A stretch of 64,000 nt of DNA from Actinokineospora sp. NBRC 105648 (GTDB lineage Bacteria > Actinomycetota > Actinomycetes > Mycobacteriales > Pseudonocardiaceae), in NCBI RefSeq assembly GCF_030269645.1, contig NZ_BSTR01000003.1:186001-250000 (forward strand). Reading direction: 5' to 3'. The notes beneath the pieces were generated by a model. The model saw only the letters and a list, made by a program, of their open reading frames with translations. It had not been told where the DNA came from and did not search any database. Shown here in pieces: positions 1-8,708 of this stretch (positions within the stretch are counted from its first letter, which is position 1; each line of letters opens with the position of its first letter). The translations under genes were made by a program, and so were the position numbers.

Positions 1-1413
1 CGAGTAGAGCGTCGTGAGCTGGTCGTCGGTGGCGCCCTCGACCTCGATCACGTCGGTGACCGCCGCCCACGCCGCCCGGGCGCGCTCGCGCACCGCGTCG
101 AACGAGTCGGTCTCGGCCAGGTTGCGGCGGGCCTGCTCGGGGCTGATCAGCGAGGTCGCCACCCGCACGGTCACCTCGCTGGTGCCGGGGGCGAACCGCA
201 GCAGCATCGTCTGCCCGTAGGCCAAGCCGCGCCGCCGGTGCCGCGCGCTGACGACCTCGCCGTCGACGACCGCGTGCAGGTACATCCGGCCCGCGCCCAC
301 CGACAGCCCGCTCCGGACATCGGTGTGGCCGGTGATCGTGTTCCCGTCGACCGCGACCGCGCCGGTGCCGCCGAGGATCCCCGCGTTGTCCAGCACCAGG
401 TTCGCCGGCCCGGGCGGGAAACCGAAGCGCAGCACGGCGGCGTGGTCGGTGGGCACGACTTCCGCGCGCACGCCGTTGTCGAAGCGGACCGCGTAGTGGT
501 GGGGCAGCGCCTGTTCGTTCGCGCGGTCGAAGGTGAGCGCGCGGGCGCGGCGCCCGACCCGGGTGCCGGTGGTGGGCATGAAGTGGAAGGTGTGCCGGTC
601 GCCCATCCACGGGCTGGGCAGATGGCTGAGCCCGATCGCCTGCAGCGCCGGGCGGTTCGCCGCGGTGTTGTCCCGGTGGTAGGCGTAGGACCAGTTGGTG
701 ACCCTGGCCTTGGTCAGCGGGATCCAGAAGTTGAACCCGTGCGGCACCGCCGTGGCGGGCACGGTGTTGCCACGGGAGAAGGTGCCGGTGGAGTGCGTGC
801 CGCGGGTGGTCAGGATCCGGTCCACCGGGTGCGCGGGCGGCGCGGGGACCGGTTCGACGGCCAGGTCGTCGACCCAGCCCGCGAAGTCCACCGGGCCGTG
901 CGGGCTGTCGTAGGCGAGCACGATCCGCGCCACCGTGCGGCCCGCGGCGACGTCGAGGTCGACCACGCGGTGGTTCCACTGCTCGGGGAACAGCGCCCGC
1001 GACTCGCCCTGGGCGCGCGCGGTCAGGGCGAAGCCGAGCTGGTCGGTGGCGCCGAGCTCGGAGAGCCGGGTGCCATCGGCGAAGACCAGGTCGACCGCGA
1101 CGAAGGTGCTCGGGTACCGGAGGTCGCCGAACTCCGGGAAGACCACATAGGACAGTCGCATTCCGTTGCGCACCAGCAGGTCTGACCAGAACAGCCGGTT
1201 CACCGCCCGCCCGGGCGCGGCGGCCGCGCCCTCGTAGCGCAGCGACCGCGTCCCGGAGAACCCCACGCCCGCCTTCGCCGCGTAGGCCGACCGCGGCCCG
1301 GCCCCGACGCGGGTGCGCAGGGTGATCCCGGCGGGCTCGGTGCCCAGGTCCGGGGTGTCGTTCCAGGTGGGCACCGGGTCGTCGGCCTCGAACGAGGTGC
1401 GGAAGGCACTCAT
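1..1413 (-). CDS. GH92-family glycoside hydrolase, N-terminal part (runs off the left edge)
   Basis: Open for 471 codons from the ATG at 1413 to the window edge. It starts MSAFRTSFEADDPVPTWNDT and carries GH92 N-terminal-domain features, including a sugar-binding-like beta region and the stretch PHGFNFWIPLTKARVTNWSY followed by GLSHLPSPWMGD. GH92 enzymes are calcium-dependent exo-alpha-mannosidases; the catalytic domain lies mostly outside the window. No signal peptide is visible, so the protein is probably cytoplasmic. The start is supported by TAACTT, 6 bases upstream of the ATG, which fits a leaderless mRNA. The long open frames on the opposite strand are high-GC shadows. Confidence 0.8.
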   Translation of the reverse strand, partial: MSAFRTSFEADDPVPTWNDTPDLGTEPAGITLRTRVGAGPRSAYAAKAGVGFSGTRSLRYEGAAAAPGRAVNRLFWSDLLVRNGMRLSYVVFPEFGDLRYPSTFVAVDLVFADGTRLSELGATDQLGFALTARAQGESRALFPEQWNHRVVDLDVAAGRTVARIVLAYDSPHGPVDFAGWVDDLAVEPVPAPPAHPVDRILTTRGTHSTGTFSRGNTVPATAVPHGFNFWIPLTKARVTNWSYAYHRDNTAANRPALQAIGLSHLPSPWMGDRHTFHFMPTTGTRVGRRARALTFDRANEQALPHHYAVRFDNGVRAEVVPTDHAAVLRFGFPPGPANLVLDNAGILGGTGAVAVDGNTITGHTDVRSGLSVGAGRMYLHAVVDGEVVSARHRRRGLAYGQTMLLRFAPGTSEVTVRVATSLISPEQARRNLAETDSFDAVRERARAAWAAVTDVIEVEGATDDQLTTLYS

Positions 1414-1531
1414 GTGATCAAGTTACGCCCGGTGGCGGCCGGTCGCTCAGTGTTCCGGCCGGTGGCGGGACCGGGGTCCGGGAGGCGGGTTAGGGTCGGG
1501 GCTGTCGACGGGGGAGACGGAAGGGGGCGCT

Positions 1532-2059
1532 GTGGCGCCGGGGGTCGGGGAGCTGTTCATCGCCGAGGTCGACCAGGACGCCTGGTTGCGCCCGGTCGTG
1601 CCGTGGGTGGCGGGCGCGGGCCTGGTCGCGGTCGGCGCCCTGGTGGCGTTGGCTGCGGGCTGGGGTCCGCCGGTCGTGGCGCTCGCCGTGCTGGTCGTCG
1701 CGGTGGCCGTCGCCGCGGTCAAGGGTGGCGGCTACCTCTTCGGCGCCAAGCGGCGCTCGAGCCCGCTGATGGTGGACCTGGCCGGCGTGCGCCTGCCGAC
1801 CGGGCAGGGACCGGCGGTGCTGCCGTGGGACGCGCTGCGGTCCGTGGTCGTCGACGGTCCCACGCTGTACTTCCGGGTCCGGCCCAGCGTCACCCCGGGC
1901 ACCCCGGGCGTCGAGGGGCTGCACCGCCGCGACGCGTGGCCGGTGGCCTCCGGGCCCGGCCTGCCGGTCGACACCCGGCTGTTCACCCGCGACCGCGACG
2001 AGATCCTCGAGGCCGTGCGCGCCTTCTCCGGTGACGCGGTGCGCATCACCCAGGCCTGA
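1532..2059 (+). CDS. Small membrane protein with a C-terminal soluble domain, unknown function
   Basis: 175 aa, GTG start with a GGAAGGGGG ribosome-binding site 4 bases upstream. Residues about 20-65 form two strongly hydrophobic segments (VVPWVAGAGLVAVGALVALA and VVALAVLVVAVAVAAV). They are followed by about 105 soluble residues resembling the PH-like (bPH) domains of small actinobacterial membrane proteins. That resemblance is only at the level of pattern (a strand-rich stretch around LPWDALRSVVVDGPTLYFRV). The next gene (2167) is on the same strand after 107 bases, so the two may be co-transcribed. Function is unknown. Confidence 0.75.
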   Translation: MAPGVGELFIAEVDQDAWLRPVVPWVAGAGLVAVGALVALAAGWGPPVVALAVLVVAVAVAAVKGGGYLFGAKRRSSPLMVDLAGVRLPTGQGPAVLPWDALRSVVVDGPTLYFRVRPSVTPGTPGVEGLHRRDAWPVASGPGLPVDTRLFTRDRDEILEAVRAFSGDAVRITQA

Positions 2060-2166
2060 GAACCACTCACTTGGAGTGCTCACCCCGAGCGGGCGGCCGA
2101 CTACAGTCTGCGTCTGGACATCACTCGATCGTGAGTCGATCGTGCACTGGCAGGGGTGGTTAGGCC

Positions 2167-2946
2167 GTGATCTCCCGTTCCGTGCCGCACACGCGGGTTC
2201 GTTCACCGCTCCTCGACCTGGTCCGGCTCACCCGAGTGGTGCGCAGGCCCACCACCGGCACCGAGCCCGTCGAGGTGTTCGCCACCGCCACCGACGCGCC
2301 GCACCTGGCCGCCGTGGGCGGGAGCGCGGCCCTGGGGATCTGCCCCGACTCGCCGGTGCGCACCCGGCCGCTCGCCCCGGGCAGCCCACCCGAGGACCTG
2401 GCCGCCGCCCTGCGCGCCCGCACCGCGCGGATCACCCTGGTCAGCCTCCCGCTGGGCCCCGGCACCGAGCACCGCACCCGCCTGCTGCACGAGGAACTCG
2501 ACCGGGCGAGCGAACACGGCACCCTCGTGATCGCCTCGGGCGCCACCCCGGGCCCCGTGGCCGCGCACCCGTGGGTGCTGCCGGTCCTGTCATGCGCGGC
2601 GTCGGGCCGGGCGAGCTGGTTCGTCGACCAGGAACCCGGGGCGGAGCCGCGCGGGGTGTTCGCGCCGGGGGAGGACGTGCCCGGGCCGCTGGGCCCGGCG
2701 ACCGGCAACGGCGTCGCCGCGGCCGTGGTCGCCTGCACCGCCGCGCTGCTGTGGTCGCTGTTCCCGACCGCGCGGGCCGCCCAGCTCCGCTCGGCGCTGC
2801 TGATCGGCGCCACCAACCCCCGCCGGTCCGGACCGCCGCTGCTCGACGCCGAGCGCGCCCACGAGTTCCTGGCCCGCTACGCCCAGACCCCGCGCACCGA
2901 CGACCGCGCCGAAAACCCGGTGCGCCCGCGCGGACCCGGCTGCTAG
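2167..2946 (+). CDS. Subtilisin-fold (S8-like) protein lacking the catalytic residues
   Basis: 259 aa, GTG start. Residues about 115-220 follow the second half of the S8 fold: HGTLVIASGATPGP (where active enzymes have a V-V-A-A-G-N type strand), AHPWVLPVLSCAASGRASWF, then GPATGNGVAAAVVACTAALL where active enzymes have G-T-S-x-A-x-P. The nucleophile position reads N or G instead of S, and no D-T/S-G or H-G-T-H motif is found in the N-terminal part. It is therefore probably a pseudo-protease, used for binding or as a scaffold. No signal peptide or C-terminal anchor is visible. The upstream neighbour is the small membrane protein at 1532. Confidence 0.6.
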   Translation: MISRSVPHTRVRSPLLDLVRLTRVVRRPTTGTEPVEVFATATDAPHLAAVGGSAALGICPDSPVRTRPLAPGSPPEDLAAALRARTARITLVSLPLGPGTEHRTRLLHEELDRASEHGTLVIASGATPGPVAAHPWVLPVLSCAASGRASWFVDQEPGAEPRGVFAPGEDVPGPLGPATGNGVAAAVVACTAALLWSLFPTARAAQLRSALLIGATNPRRSGPPLLDAERAHEFLARYAQTPRTDDRAENPVRPRGPGC

Positions 2947-3139
2947 CGTCGCCGCGTCCTACCCCCGAGATCTCGCTGAGGGAGTCCTAGAAGCACAGGG
3001 AGGGCCGCTCCGCCGTCGAGGCGGACCCGCGGTCGAGAGGCCCAAGAGGGCCGATCCGCGCCGGGCCACGCGTCCGGCGGCATCGTTCTCCGCCGTCCAC
3101 GCGACGGCGTCTTCCGCGTGTCAGCTTCGAGGAGAAGTC

Positions 3140-3979
3140 ATGATCGTCATCACCGGTGCCACCGGCACCGTCGGGTCCGAGCTCGTCCGCCTGCTCGTCG
3201 ACGGCGGCTCGGCCGTCCGCGCCGTCACCCGCACCCCCGGCAAGACCCGGTTCGACCCCGCCGTCGAGGTCGTCGCGGGCGACCTCGACCAGCCCGACTC
3301 CCTGACCGCCGCGTTCGACGGCGCCGAGCGGGTGTTCGTCCTGGTCCCCGGGCATGACACCAGCCACGACCACGCCGTGGTCGACGCCGCTCGCCGGGCG
3401 GGCGTGGCCCACCTGGTGCGGCTGTCCACCACCGGCGTCGAGTTCGGCGCCACCGACCCGATCAGCACCGGCCACCGCGCGGGCGAGCGGGTGCTGGCCA
3501 AGGCCGGCCTGCCGTGGACTGTCCTGCGACCGGGCACCTTCATGTCGAACCTGCTCGGCAGCGCCGAGACCATCCGCGCCGAGCGCGCCCTGCACGTCAC
3601 CGAGGACCCGCCGGTCTCGGCGATGATCCACCCGCGCGACATCGCCGCGGTGGCCGCGCTCGTGCTCACCACGCCCGGCCACGAGGGCCGGACCTACCCG
3701 CTCACCGGCGGCGCGGCACTCACCGCCCAACAGCAGGCCGAGGTCATCGGCGAGGTCCTGGGCCACCCGATCACCGTGGTCGAGCGCACCGCCGCGCAGA
3801 CCCGCGCCGACTTCGAGCGCCGCGGCTGGGGCGGGCACTGGGTCGACGAGCTGTTCGAGATCAAGCGCCAGGCCGCCGCCTGGGACTGGCGCGTGTTCGA
3901 CACCGTCGAACGCCTCACCGGCACCCCGCCGCGCACCCTGCGCGAGTGGGTCACCGAGAACGCCGCGCGCCTGCGCTGA
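3140..3979 (+). CDS. NmrA-like NAD(P)-binding atypical short-chain dehydrogenase
   Basis: 279 aa. It begins MIVITGATGTVGSELVRLL, a Rossmann dinucleotide motif GATGTVG at residues 6-12, after a GAGGAGAAG ribosome-binding site. The central part (LVRLSTTGVEFG; LPWTVLRPGTFMSNLL) and the C-terminal helix region follow the NmrA / NAD(P)H-binding family, whose members are redox sensors or quinone-type reductases. The classical Tyr-x3-Lys catalytic pair is absent. The substrate cannot be told. It converges on the M20 peptidase with a 3-base gap. Confidence 0.85.
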   Translation: MIVITGATGTVGSELVRLLVDGGSAVRAVTRTPGKTRFDPAVEVVAGDLDQPDSLTAAFDGAERVFVLVPGHDTSHDHAVVDAARRAGVAHLVRLSTTGVEFGATDPISTGHRAGERVLAKAGLPWTVLRPGTFMSNLLGSAETIRAERALHVTEDPPVSAMIHPRDIAAVAALVLTTPGHEGRTYPLTGGAALTAQQQAEVIGEVLGHPITVVERTAAQTRADFERRGWGGHWVDELFEIKRQAAAWDWRVFDTVERLTGTPPRTLREWVTENAARLR

Positions 3980-3982
3980 GGC

Positions 3983-5293
3983 TCAGCCGGACAGGAACCG
4001 GTCGAGGACCTCCACCCCGAAGCGCAGGCCCTCGACCGGGACCCGTTCGTCCACCCCGTGCGCCATCGCCCGGTAGTCGAAGCCCTCCGGCAGCAGCAGC
4101 GGCGCGAACCCGAAGCACTCGATGCCCAACCGGGAGAACGCCTTGGCGTCGGTGCCCCCGCCCATGCAGTAGGGCACCACCACCGCCGCCGGGTCGGGCG
4201 CCCGCAGCGCCGCGGCCATCGCGTCGAACCACGGCGAGTCGACCCGGGCCTGCACCGGCGGCTGGTGCCCGATGAACTCCCGGCGCACCCCCGGCCCGAG
4301 CAGCCGGTCGACCTCGGCGAGCAGGTCCTCCTCGGTGCCCGGCAGCACCCGGGTGTCGACCTGCGCGTGCGCCACCCGGGGGACCACGTTGACCTTGTAC
4401 CCGGCCGAGAGCACCGTCGGCCGGGTGCTGTTGCGCACCGTGTTCTCCACCAGCTTCGCCGCCACCCCGAACCGGCCGATCGTGGCGTCCACGCCTGCCG
4501 CCGACCCCAGGTCCACCTCGACACCCAGCTCGGCGCCCACCCGCTCCAGGTAGGCGCGCACCGCCGGGGTCAGCACCACCGGCCACTCGTGCGCGGACAG
4601 CCGGTGCAGCGCATCGACCAGCTTGACCACCGCGTTGTCGTCGTTGCGCCGCGACCCGTGCCCGGCCTGCCCGGTGGCGGTCAGCAGCAGGTGCGCGACC
4701 CCGCGCTCGGCCGTGCCCACCGGGTAGATCCGGGCCAGCGACCCGTCCGGGCGCCGGGTGGGCACGGTGTAGCCGCCCGACTCCCCGACCGCCACCACGC
4801 ACCCCTCGAACAGCTCGCGGTGCTCCTCGACGAGCCAGTGCGCGCCGTAGGTGCCGGTGTCCTCCTCGTCGGCGACGAAGGCCAGCACGATGTCGCGCTC
4901 GGGCACCTGCCCCCGCGCCGCCCACCGGGACAACACGGTCAGCACGGTCGCGCACATGTCCTTCATGTCCACCGCGCCCCGACCCCACACGTACCCGTCG
5001 CGGATCTCGCCCGCGAACGGGTCGACCGCCCACTCGTCCTTGTCCGCGGGCACCACGTCCAGGTGCATCTGCACCAGCACCGCGCCCAGGTCCGGGCGCG
5101 ACCCGGGCACCCGGGCCAGCACGTTGCTGCGGTAGGGCGCGCGCTCGAGCAGCACCGGTTTGAGTCCGGCGTCGGTCAGCCGGTCGGCGACGAACTCGGC
5201 CGCCTCCCGCTCACCGTTGCCCTGCCCGTGACCGCGGTTGGTCGTGTCGAACCGGATCAACTCGGCACACAGGTCCTCCACCGGCTGGGTCAT
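3983..5293 (-). CDS. M20-family zinc metallopeptidase (ArgE/DapE/carboxypeptidase type)
   Basis: 436 aa from ATG 5293, which follows a GAGAGGA ribosome-binding site; a longer open frame to 5323 is not used. Metal ligands of the di-zinc M20 site are visible: H77 and D79 in QMHLDVVPA, D109 in WGRGAVDMKD, the catalytic/ligand pair E143-E144 in ADEEDTGTYG, and a late His in MAHGVDERVP. The middle dimerisation (lid) domain is present. The family removes acyl groups or terminal residues from amino acids and peptides; the precise substrate is not determinable. The protein is cytoplasmic. Confidence 0.9.
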   Translation of the reverse strand: MTQPVEDLCAELIRFDTTNRGHGQGNGEREAAEFVADRLTDAGLKPVLLERAPYRSNVLARVPGSRPDLGAVLVQMHLDVVPADKDEWAVDPFAGEIRDGYVWGRGAVDMKDMCATVLTVLSRWAARGQVPERDIVLAFVADEEDTGTYGAHWLVEEHRELFEGCVVAVGESGGYTVPTRRPDGSLARIYPVGTAERGVAHLLLTATGQAGHGSRRNDDNAVVKLVDALHRLSAHEWPVVLTPAVRAYLERVGAELGVEVDLGSAAGVDATIGRFGVAAKLVENTVRNSTRPTVLSAGYKVNVVPRVAHAQVDTRVLPGTEEDLLAEVDRLLGPGVRREFIGHQPPVQARVDSPWFDAMAAALRAPDPAAVVVPYCMGGGTDAKAFSRLGIECFGFAPLLLPEGFDYRAMAHGVDERVPVEGLRFGVEVLDRFLSG

Positions 5294-5499
5294 GCGCGTC
5301 CTCTCCGTGGTCCAGTAGCCCAACAGTGGTCACACTGAAGCACGGCGTGCAACGCGAGCCCACCTCACCCGGAAGTACCCGTGCGGCCGCCGCCGGCCCG
5401 ACGGCGGCGACGCGGTGTGACCACCCGCACCCCGCCAGTCCCCCCGGAACGACCATTGCGCGAAGGCCCCGGTCGTGCCCTGTGTAATCTCAACCCCCG

Positions 5500-7107
5500 A
5501 TGGCCACCAGCACAGATCCGTCTCCAGACGTGGAAGAGTCCTTGGTCGACGAGAACGCAGACGCAGCAGCAGAGCCCGCAGCACCCGCCGAGGCCGGTGG
5601 CGATGGTCGCACCGACCACCCCGACACTCGGCCCAGCCCGCTGCCCGTGCGCACGATCGCGCTGGGCACCGCGGGCAGCCTGCTGATCCTGCTCAGCGCG
5701 TTCGGCGCGGCGGGTGTGCTGGTCCACGACCCGGTCCTGGGCCACGGCCCGCTGTCCTGGATCCGCTACGGCCACGGCCAGATGCTCGCCACCGGCCTGC
5801 TCTACCTCGGCTTCGGCCTGGTGGTGTGGGCCTGGGTGCGGCTGGGCAGGCACGTGCTGGCGGGCCGGGTCGGCTCCCGACCGGTCCTGGTGGCCGCCGC
5901 CTGCTGGATGGCGCCGCTGGTGATCTCCCCACCGGTGTTCACCCGCGACGTGTTCTCCTACATCGCCCAGGGCTCGCTACCGCTGTTCGGGCAGGACCCG
6001 TACGCGGTCGGCCCGATCGTGCTGGGCCTGCCCGAGGTCGTGCAGAACGTGCACCCGTTCTGGCAGACCACCCCGGCGCCCTACGGCCCGATGTTCATCC
6101 TGCTGGCCAAGGGCGTGGCCTGGGTCGGCGGCACCAACATGATCCTAGGCGTGGTGCTGATGCGCCTGGTGCTGATGATCGGCCTCGGCCTGCTGCTGTG
6201 GGCGCTGCCCGGGCTGGTCCGCCACCTCGGCGGGCACCTGCCGACCACGCTGTGGCTGGCGGTCGCGGGCCCGATGACGGTCGTGCACCTGGTCGGCGGC
6301 CCGCACAACGACCTGCTGATGGTCGGTTTCCTGGCCGCGGGCACGCTGTGCGTGCTCGAGCGCAAGCACGTGCTGGGCATCGTGCTGGTCACCCTGGGCG
6401 CCGCGGTCAAGGCGACCGCGGCGATCGCGCTGCCGTTCCTGGTGTGGGTGTGGGCCGGGCACCTCAAGTCGACGTTCTGGAAGAACTTCGCCCGCGCGCT
6501 GGCCGCGGCGGTCGGCACGTTCGTGGCCACCTTCGCCGTGGCGACCCTGCTGGCCGGGGTGAACCTGGGCTGGTTCAAGGCCCTGCAGGCACCGACGATG
6601 ATCGTCAACTGGCTCTCGATCCCGACCGCGGTCGGCGAGTTCCTGCACGCGGTCGTGGACATCTTCTTCACCACGAACAAGTCCTGGTTCGTCAACACCA
6701 CCCGGGTCATCGGCGGCCTGATCTTCTTCACCATCGGCATCCGGCAGTGGTGGCTCTCCCGCGCGGGCGGCTCGGACGCGGTGCGCCGGATGTCGTTCGT
6801 GCTCTTCGCCGTCGCGGTCCTCTCGCCCGCCACCCTGCCCTGGTACCTCACCTGGGGCTTCGTGATCGCCGCGGCGCTGCCCTGGCAGCGGCGGCAGCTG
6901 GCGATCCTGGTCAGCGCGGCGGTGTTCCTGGTGCTCACCTACTCGCCCGCGGGCGAGGACCTGCTCTACAACTGGGCGTTCATCGCCGGCGCCGTCGCGG
7001 TCTCGATCCTGGCGGGCATCTCGCTGCTGCGCCCGGACCCGCTGCGGCTGTTCAGCGACCACGAGGAGCTCGTCTCCGTGCGCGTGCCACCGACCGCGAA
7101 GGTCTGA
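5500..7107 (+). CDS. mptB: MptB-like polyprenol-phosphomannose alpha-1,6-mannosyltransferase (GT-C membrane enzyme)
   Basis: 535 aa with a hydrophilic acidic N-terminus of about 45 residues and then about 12-13 membrane segments. The first extracytoplasmic loop carries the GT-C type acidic motif in PPVFTRDVFSYIAQGSLPLFGQ (split here as PPVFTRDVF and SYIAQG), typical of MptA/MptB. MptB-class enzymes add mannose from polyprenyl-phosphomannose to build the mannan core of lipomannan/LAM-like glycolipids. TAATCT lies 9 bases before the ATG. A strong hairpin terminator follows at 7120. The choice of MptB over MptA is by overall resemblance only. Confidence 0.75.
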   Translation: MATSTDPSPDVEESLVDENADAAAEPAAPAEAGGDGRTDHPDTRPSPLPVRTIALGTAGSLLILLSAFGAAGVLVHDPVLGHGPLSWIRYGHGQMLATGLLYLGFGLVVWAWVRLGRHVLAGRVGSRPVLVAAACWMAPLVISPPVFTRDVFSYIAQGSLPLFGQDPYAVGPIVLGLPEVVQNVHPFWQTTPAPYGPMFILLAKGVAWVGGTNMILGVVLMRLVLMIGLGLLLWALPGLVRHLGGHLPTTLWLAVAGPMTVVHLVGGPHNDLLMVGFLAAGTLCVLERKHVLGIVLVTLGAAVKATAAIALPFLVWVWAGHLKSTFWKNFARALAAAVGTFVATFAVATLLAGVNLGWFKALQAPTMIVNWLSIPTAVGEFLHAVVDIFFTTNKSWFVNTTRVIGGLIFFTIGIRQWWLSRAGGSDAVRRMSFVLFAVAVLSPATLPWYLTWGFVIAAALPWQRRQLAILVSAAVFLVLTYSPAGEDLLYNWAFIAGAVAVSILAGISLLRPDPLRLFSDHEELVSVRVPPTAKV

Positions 7108-7119
7108 AAACCGGTTGTC

Positions 7120-7155
7120 CGGCGCGGCTCGACCCGCCAGGGTCGAGCCGCGCCG
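7120..7155 (+). terminator. Hairpin terminator after the MptB-like gene
   Basis: Perfect 15-bp stem, arms CGGCGCGGCTCGACC and its complement, around a 6-base loop, starting 12 bases after the stop codon. There is no long T-tract, as is usual in actinobacteria. Confidence 0.8.
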
Positions 7156-7164
7156 TCGCTGTCG

Positions 7165-7753
7165 GTGAACCTCGTCTCGCGCTACTACGACGCCGCCCGA
7201 GCCCGTTTCAGCGGGAACACCTTCGGCGTCGCGGGTCATTCGAAACCACCTGGCCCCCGTACTCGTGCGGCGAGCGCTTCCGGCCGGCGATCACCCCGCC
7301 GCTGCCGGCACCCGAGGTCCGGATCGCGCTCCTGCCCGGCGGCAGCGCGACCGGTCGCGCTATCCGTCGGTGCGGTCGTGGCAGCTGGTGATCACGCGCC
7401 GGCCGACCGGTTCCCGGACGCGACGTTCCTGCTCGTGGGCAAGCGCGCCGCCGACGGCCGCACGGCCACCACCTACACCGCCGCCGGGCTGGAGGCGATC
7501 GAGCAACAAGTGGCCCGAGTACTACTTCACCGGCGTGCCGTTCCACTCGGTGCTGCCCGACATCGCCCGCTTCCCCTGCTACACGATGATGGGCCTCGAC
7601 CCGACCCCGGTCGAGGACGACGGCCCGTGCTCGCCGAACATGAGCCGCGAGCGGATCACCGCGGACCTAGCCGAGATCGTCGAGGGCGCCGCGCGACTGG
7701 TTGAGCGACGACTGCCGTACCGGACGGCACTGGCCGACCAGGCCCTCCGGTAG
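7165..7753 (+). pseudogene. Frameshifted gene remnant of unknown family next to the transposon end
   Basis: No single frame covers this stretch, but protein-like segments occur in successive frames. First is a WPPYSCGERFRPAITPPLPA-like part. Second, near 7400-7500, is HAPADRFPDATFLLVGKRAA and DGRTATTYTAAGLEAIEQ. Third, from about 7505, is WPEYYFTGVPFHSVLPDIA with CYTMMGLDPTPVEDDG and SRERITADLAEIVEGAARLV, ending at the TAG at 7751. This fits one gene broken by at least one frameshift and abutting the left end of the Tn3-family element. The family was not recognised. It could also be two fragments. Confidence 0.4.
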
Positions 7754-7793
7754 CGCACGCCGAGAAAACAACGATTAGCCGTTGGTCTGCTGG
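7753..7793 (+). repeat. Left terminal inverted repeat of the Tn3-family element
   Basis: It shares with the right end the outer GCGC-R-CGCCGA, then AAAACAACGATT-R-GCCGT, then a 6-base divergent patch and GCTGG. One extra G is inserted here relative to the right copy. The 38-40 bp length and purine-rich middle fit Tn3-family ends. Confidence 0.8.
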
Positions 7794-7871
7794 ATCCCGA
7801 GGTGTTGCCGTGCGGGAGAACATTGGGTCGGTGTTCCCGGTCGACGGTGGTTCGGCCGGGTCGGTAGGCGG

Positions 7872-8708
7872 TCAGGGGGTCTTGTGCCAGGGGGCGTCGG
7901 GGTCAGTGAGGGTGTCGAGTAGGAGTTGGCACCAGGTGACCGCGGCGTTGACGGCGAGGTGGGCGTGTCGGGGGTGGAGTCCGACGCGGGGGCCTGCTGC
8001 GCCGTGGCCGGTGCCGTAGCCGCGGTTGCGGAGTTCGCCGAGGCCGGTGGCGATGGTGGTGACGGCGCCGAGGATCTTGCGGACGGCGTCGCTGCCGTCG
8101 GGGCCTGGCGAGCTGGTGGAGGGGTGTAGGCCGAGGGCTTGCTGGGCGGCGCGTGCGAGTGCGGGGAGGTCGTCTTTGTCGTTGACTGGGCGGCCGCGTT
8201 CGGTGAGTACGACCTTGGCGGTGCTCTCGATGAGTTCCTTGGCGCTGCCGATGGCCAGGGCTGGGTCGTCGATGATCGCGCGCTGGATGCGGTCGAGTTG
8301 TTCCTGGATGGCGGAGGGGTCGGTGAGGGCGGCCAGGGACCGCAGCGTCCGAAGTGGGGTGGGGTCGGTGGGCGGGGTGATCCGGCCGGTCGTGGAGTCG
8401 ACGGTGCAGCCGTCGCGGCGTAAGGAGTGGTGGAAGCGTTGCAGGTCGGCGGTGTCGGGGGCCCATTCGGCGAGCAGTCGCTCGAATGCCCGACAGGCAC
8501 GGCCGACGTGGGCGGGGTCGGTCCAGTCGACGGATTCGAGGTACTGCTGGGTGGTGGTCCGCCGCACGCTGGAGTCGTCCCAGGTGCAGTCGGGGTTGGG
8601 GGCGAAGCCCTCGTCCTGGAATGCGTCGGCGACGCGCCTGTAGCTGCTGATGTCGGTCATGAGCTGGCGGAACTGGCCACGGGTGCTGCGGCTGATCAGA
8701 TCTTTCAC
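7872..8708 (-). CDS. Abi_C-domain protein (putative abortive-infection protein)
   Basis: 278 aa, GTG start whose GTGA overlaps the stop of the resolvase, so the two are translationally coupled. The C-terminal half fits the Abi_C domain (PF14355 as recalled): DDPALAIGSAKELIESTAKV with VLTERG, then DLPALARAAQQALGL, AVRKILGAVTTIATGLGELR followed by NRGYGTGHG, and a final helix HAHLAVNAAVTWCQLLLDTL. The N-terminal 130 residues are unassigned. Abi_C proteins occur in phage-exclusion loci; the activity of this one is not known. Its placement as transposon cargo supports a defence or element-competition role, which is inference. Confidence 0.75.
   Translation of the reverse strand: MKDLISRSTRGQFRQLMTDISSYRRVADAFQDEGFAPNPDCTWDDSSVRRTTTQQYLESVDWTDPAHVGRACRAFERLLAEWAPDTADLQRFHHSLRRDGCTVDSTTGRITPPTDPTPLRTLRSLAALTDPSAIQEQLDRIQRAIIDDPALAIGSAKELIESTAKVVLTERGRPVNDKDDLPALARAAQQALGLHPSTSSPGPDGSDAVRKILGAVTTIATGLGELRNRGYGTGHGAAGPRVGLHPRHAHLAVNAAVTWCQLLLDTLTDPDAPWHKTP

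Noticed and set aside
238-1185. Long plus-strand open frame of 315 codons
   Set aside because: Antisense shadow of the GH92 gene; composition is Arg/Val/Gly/His-rich with no family features, and the minus strand has clear GH92 blocks.
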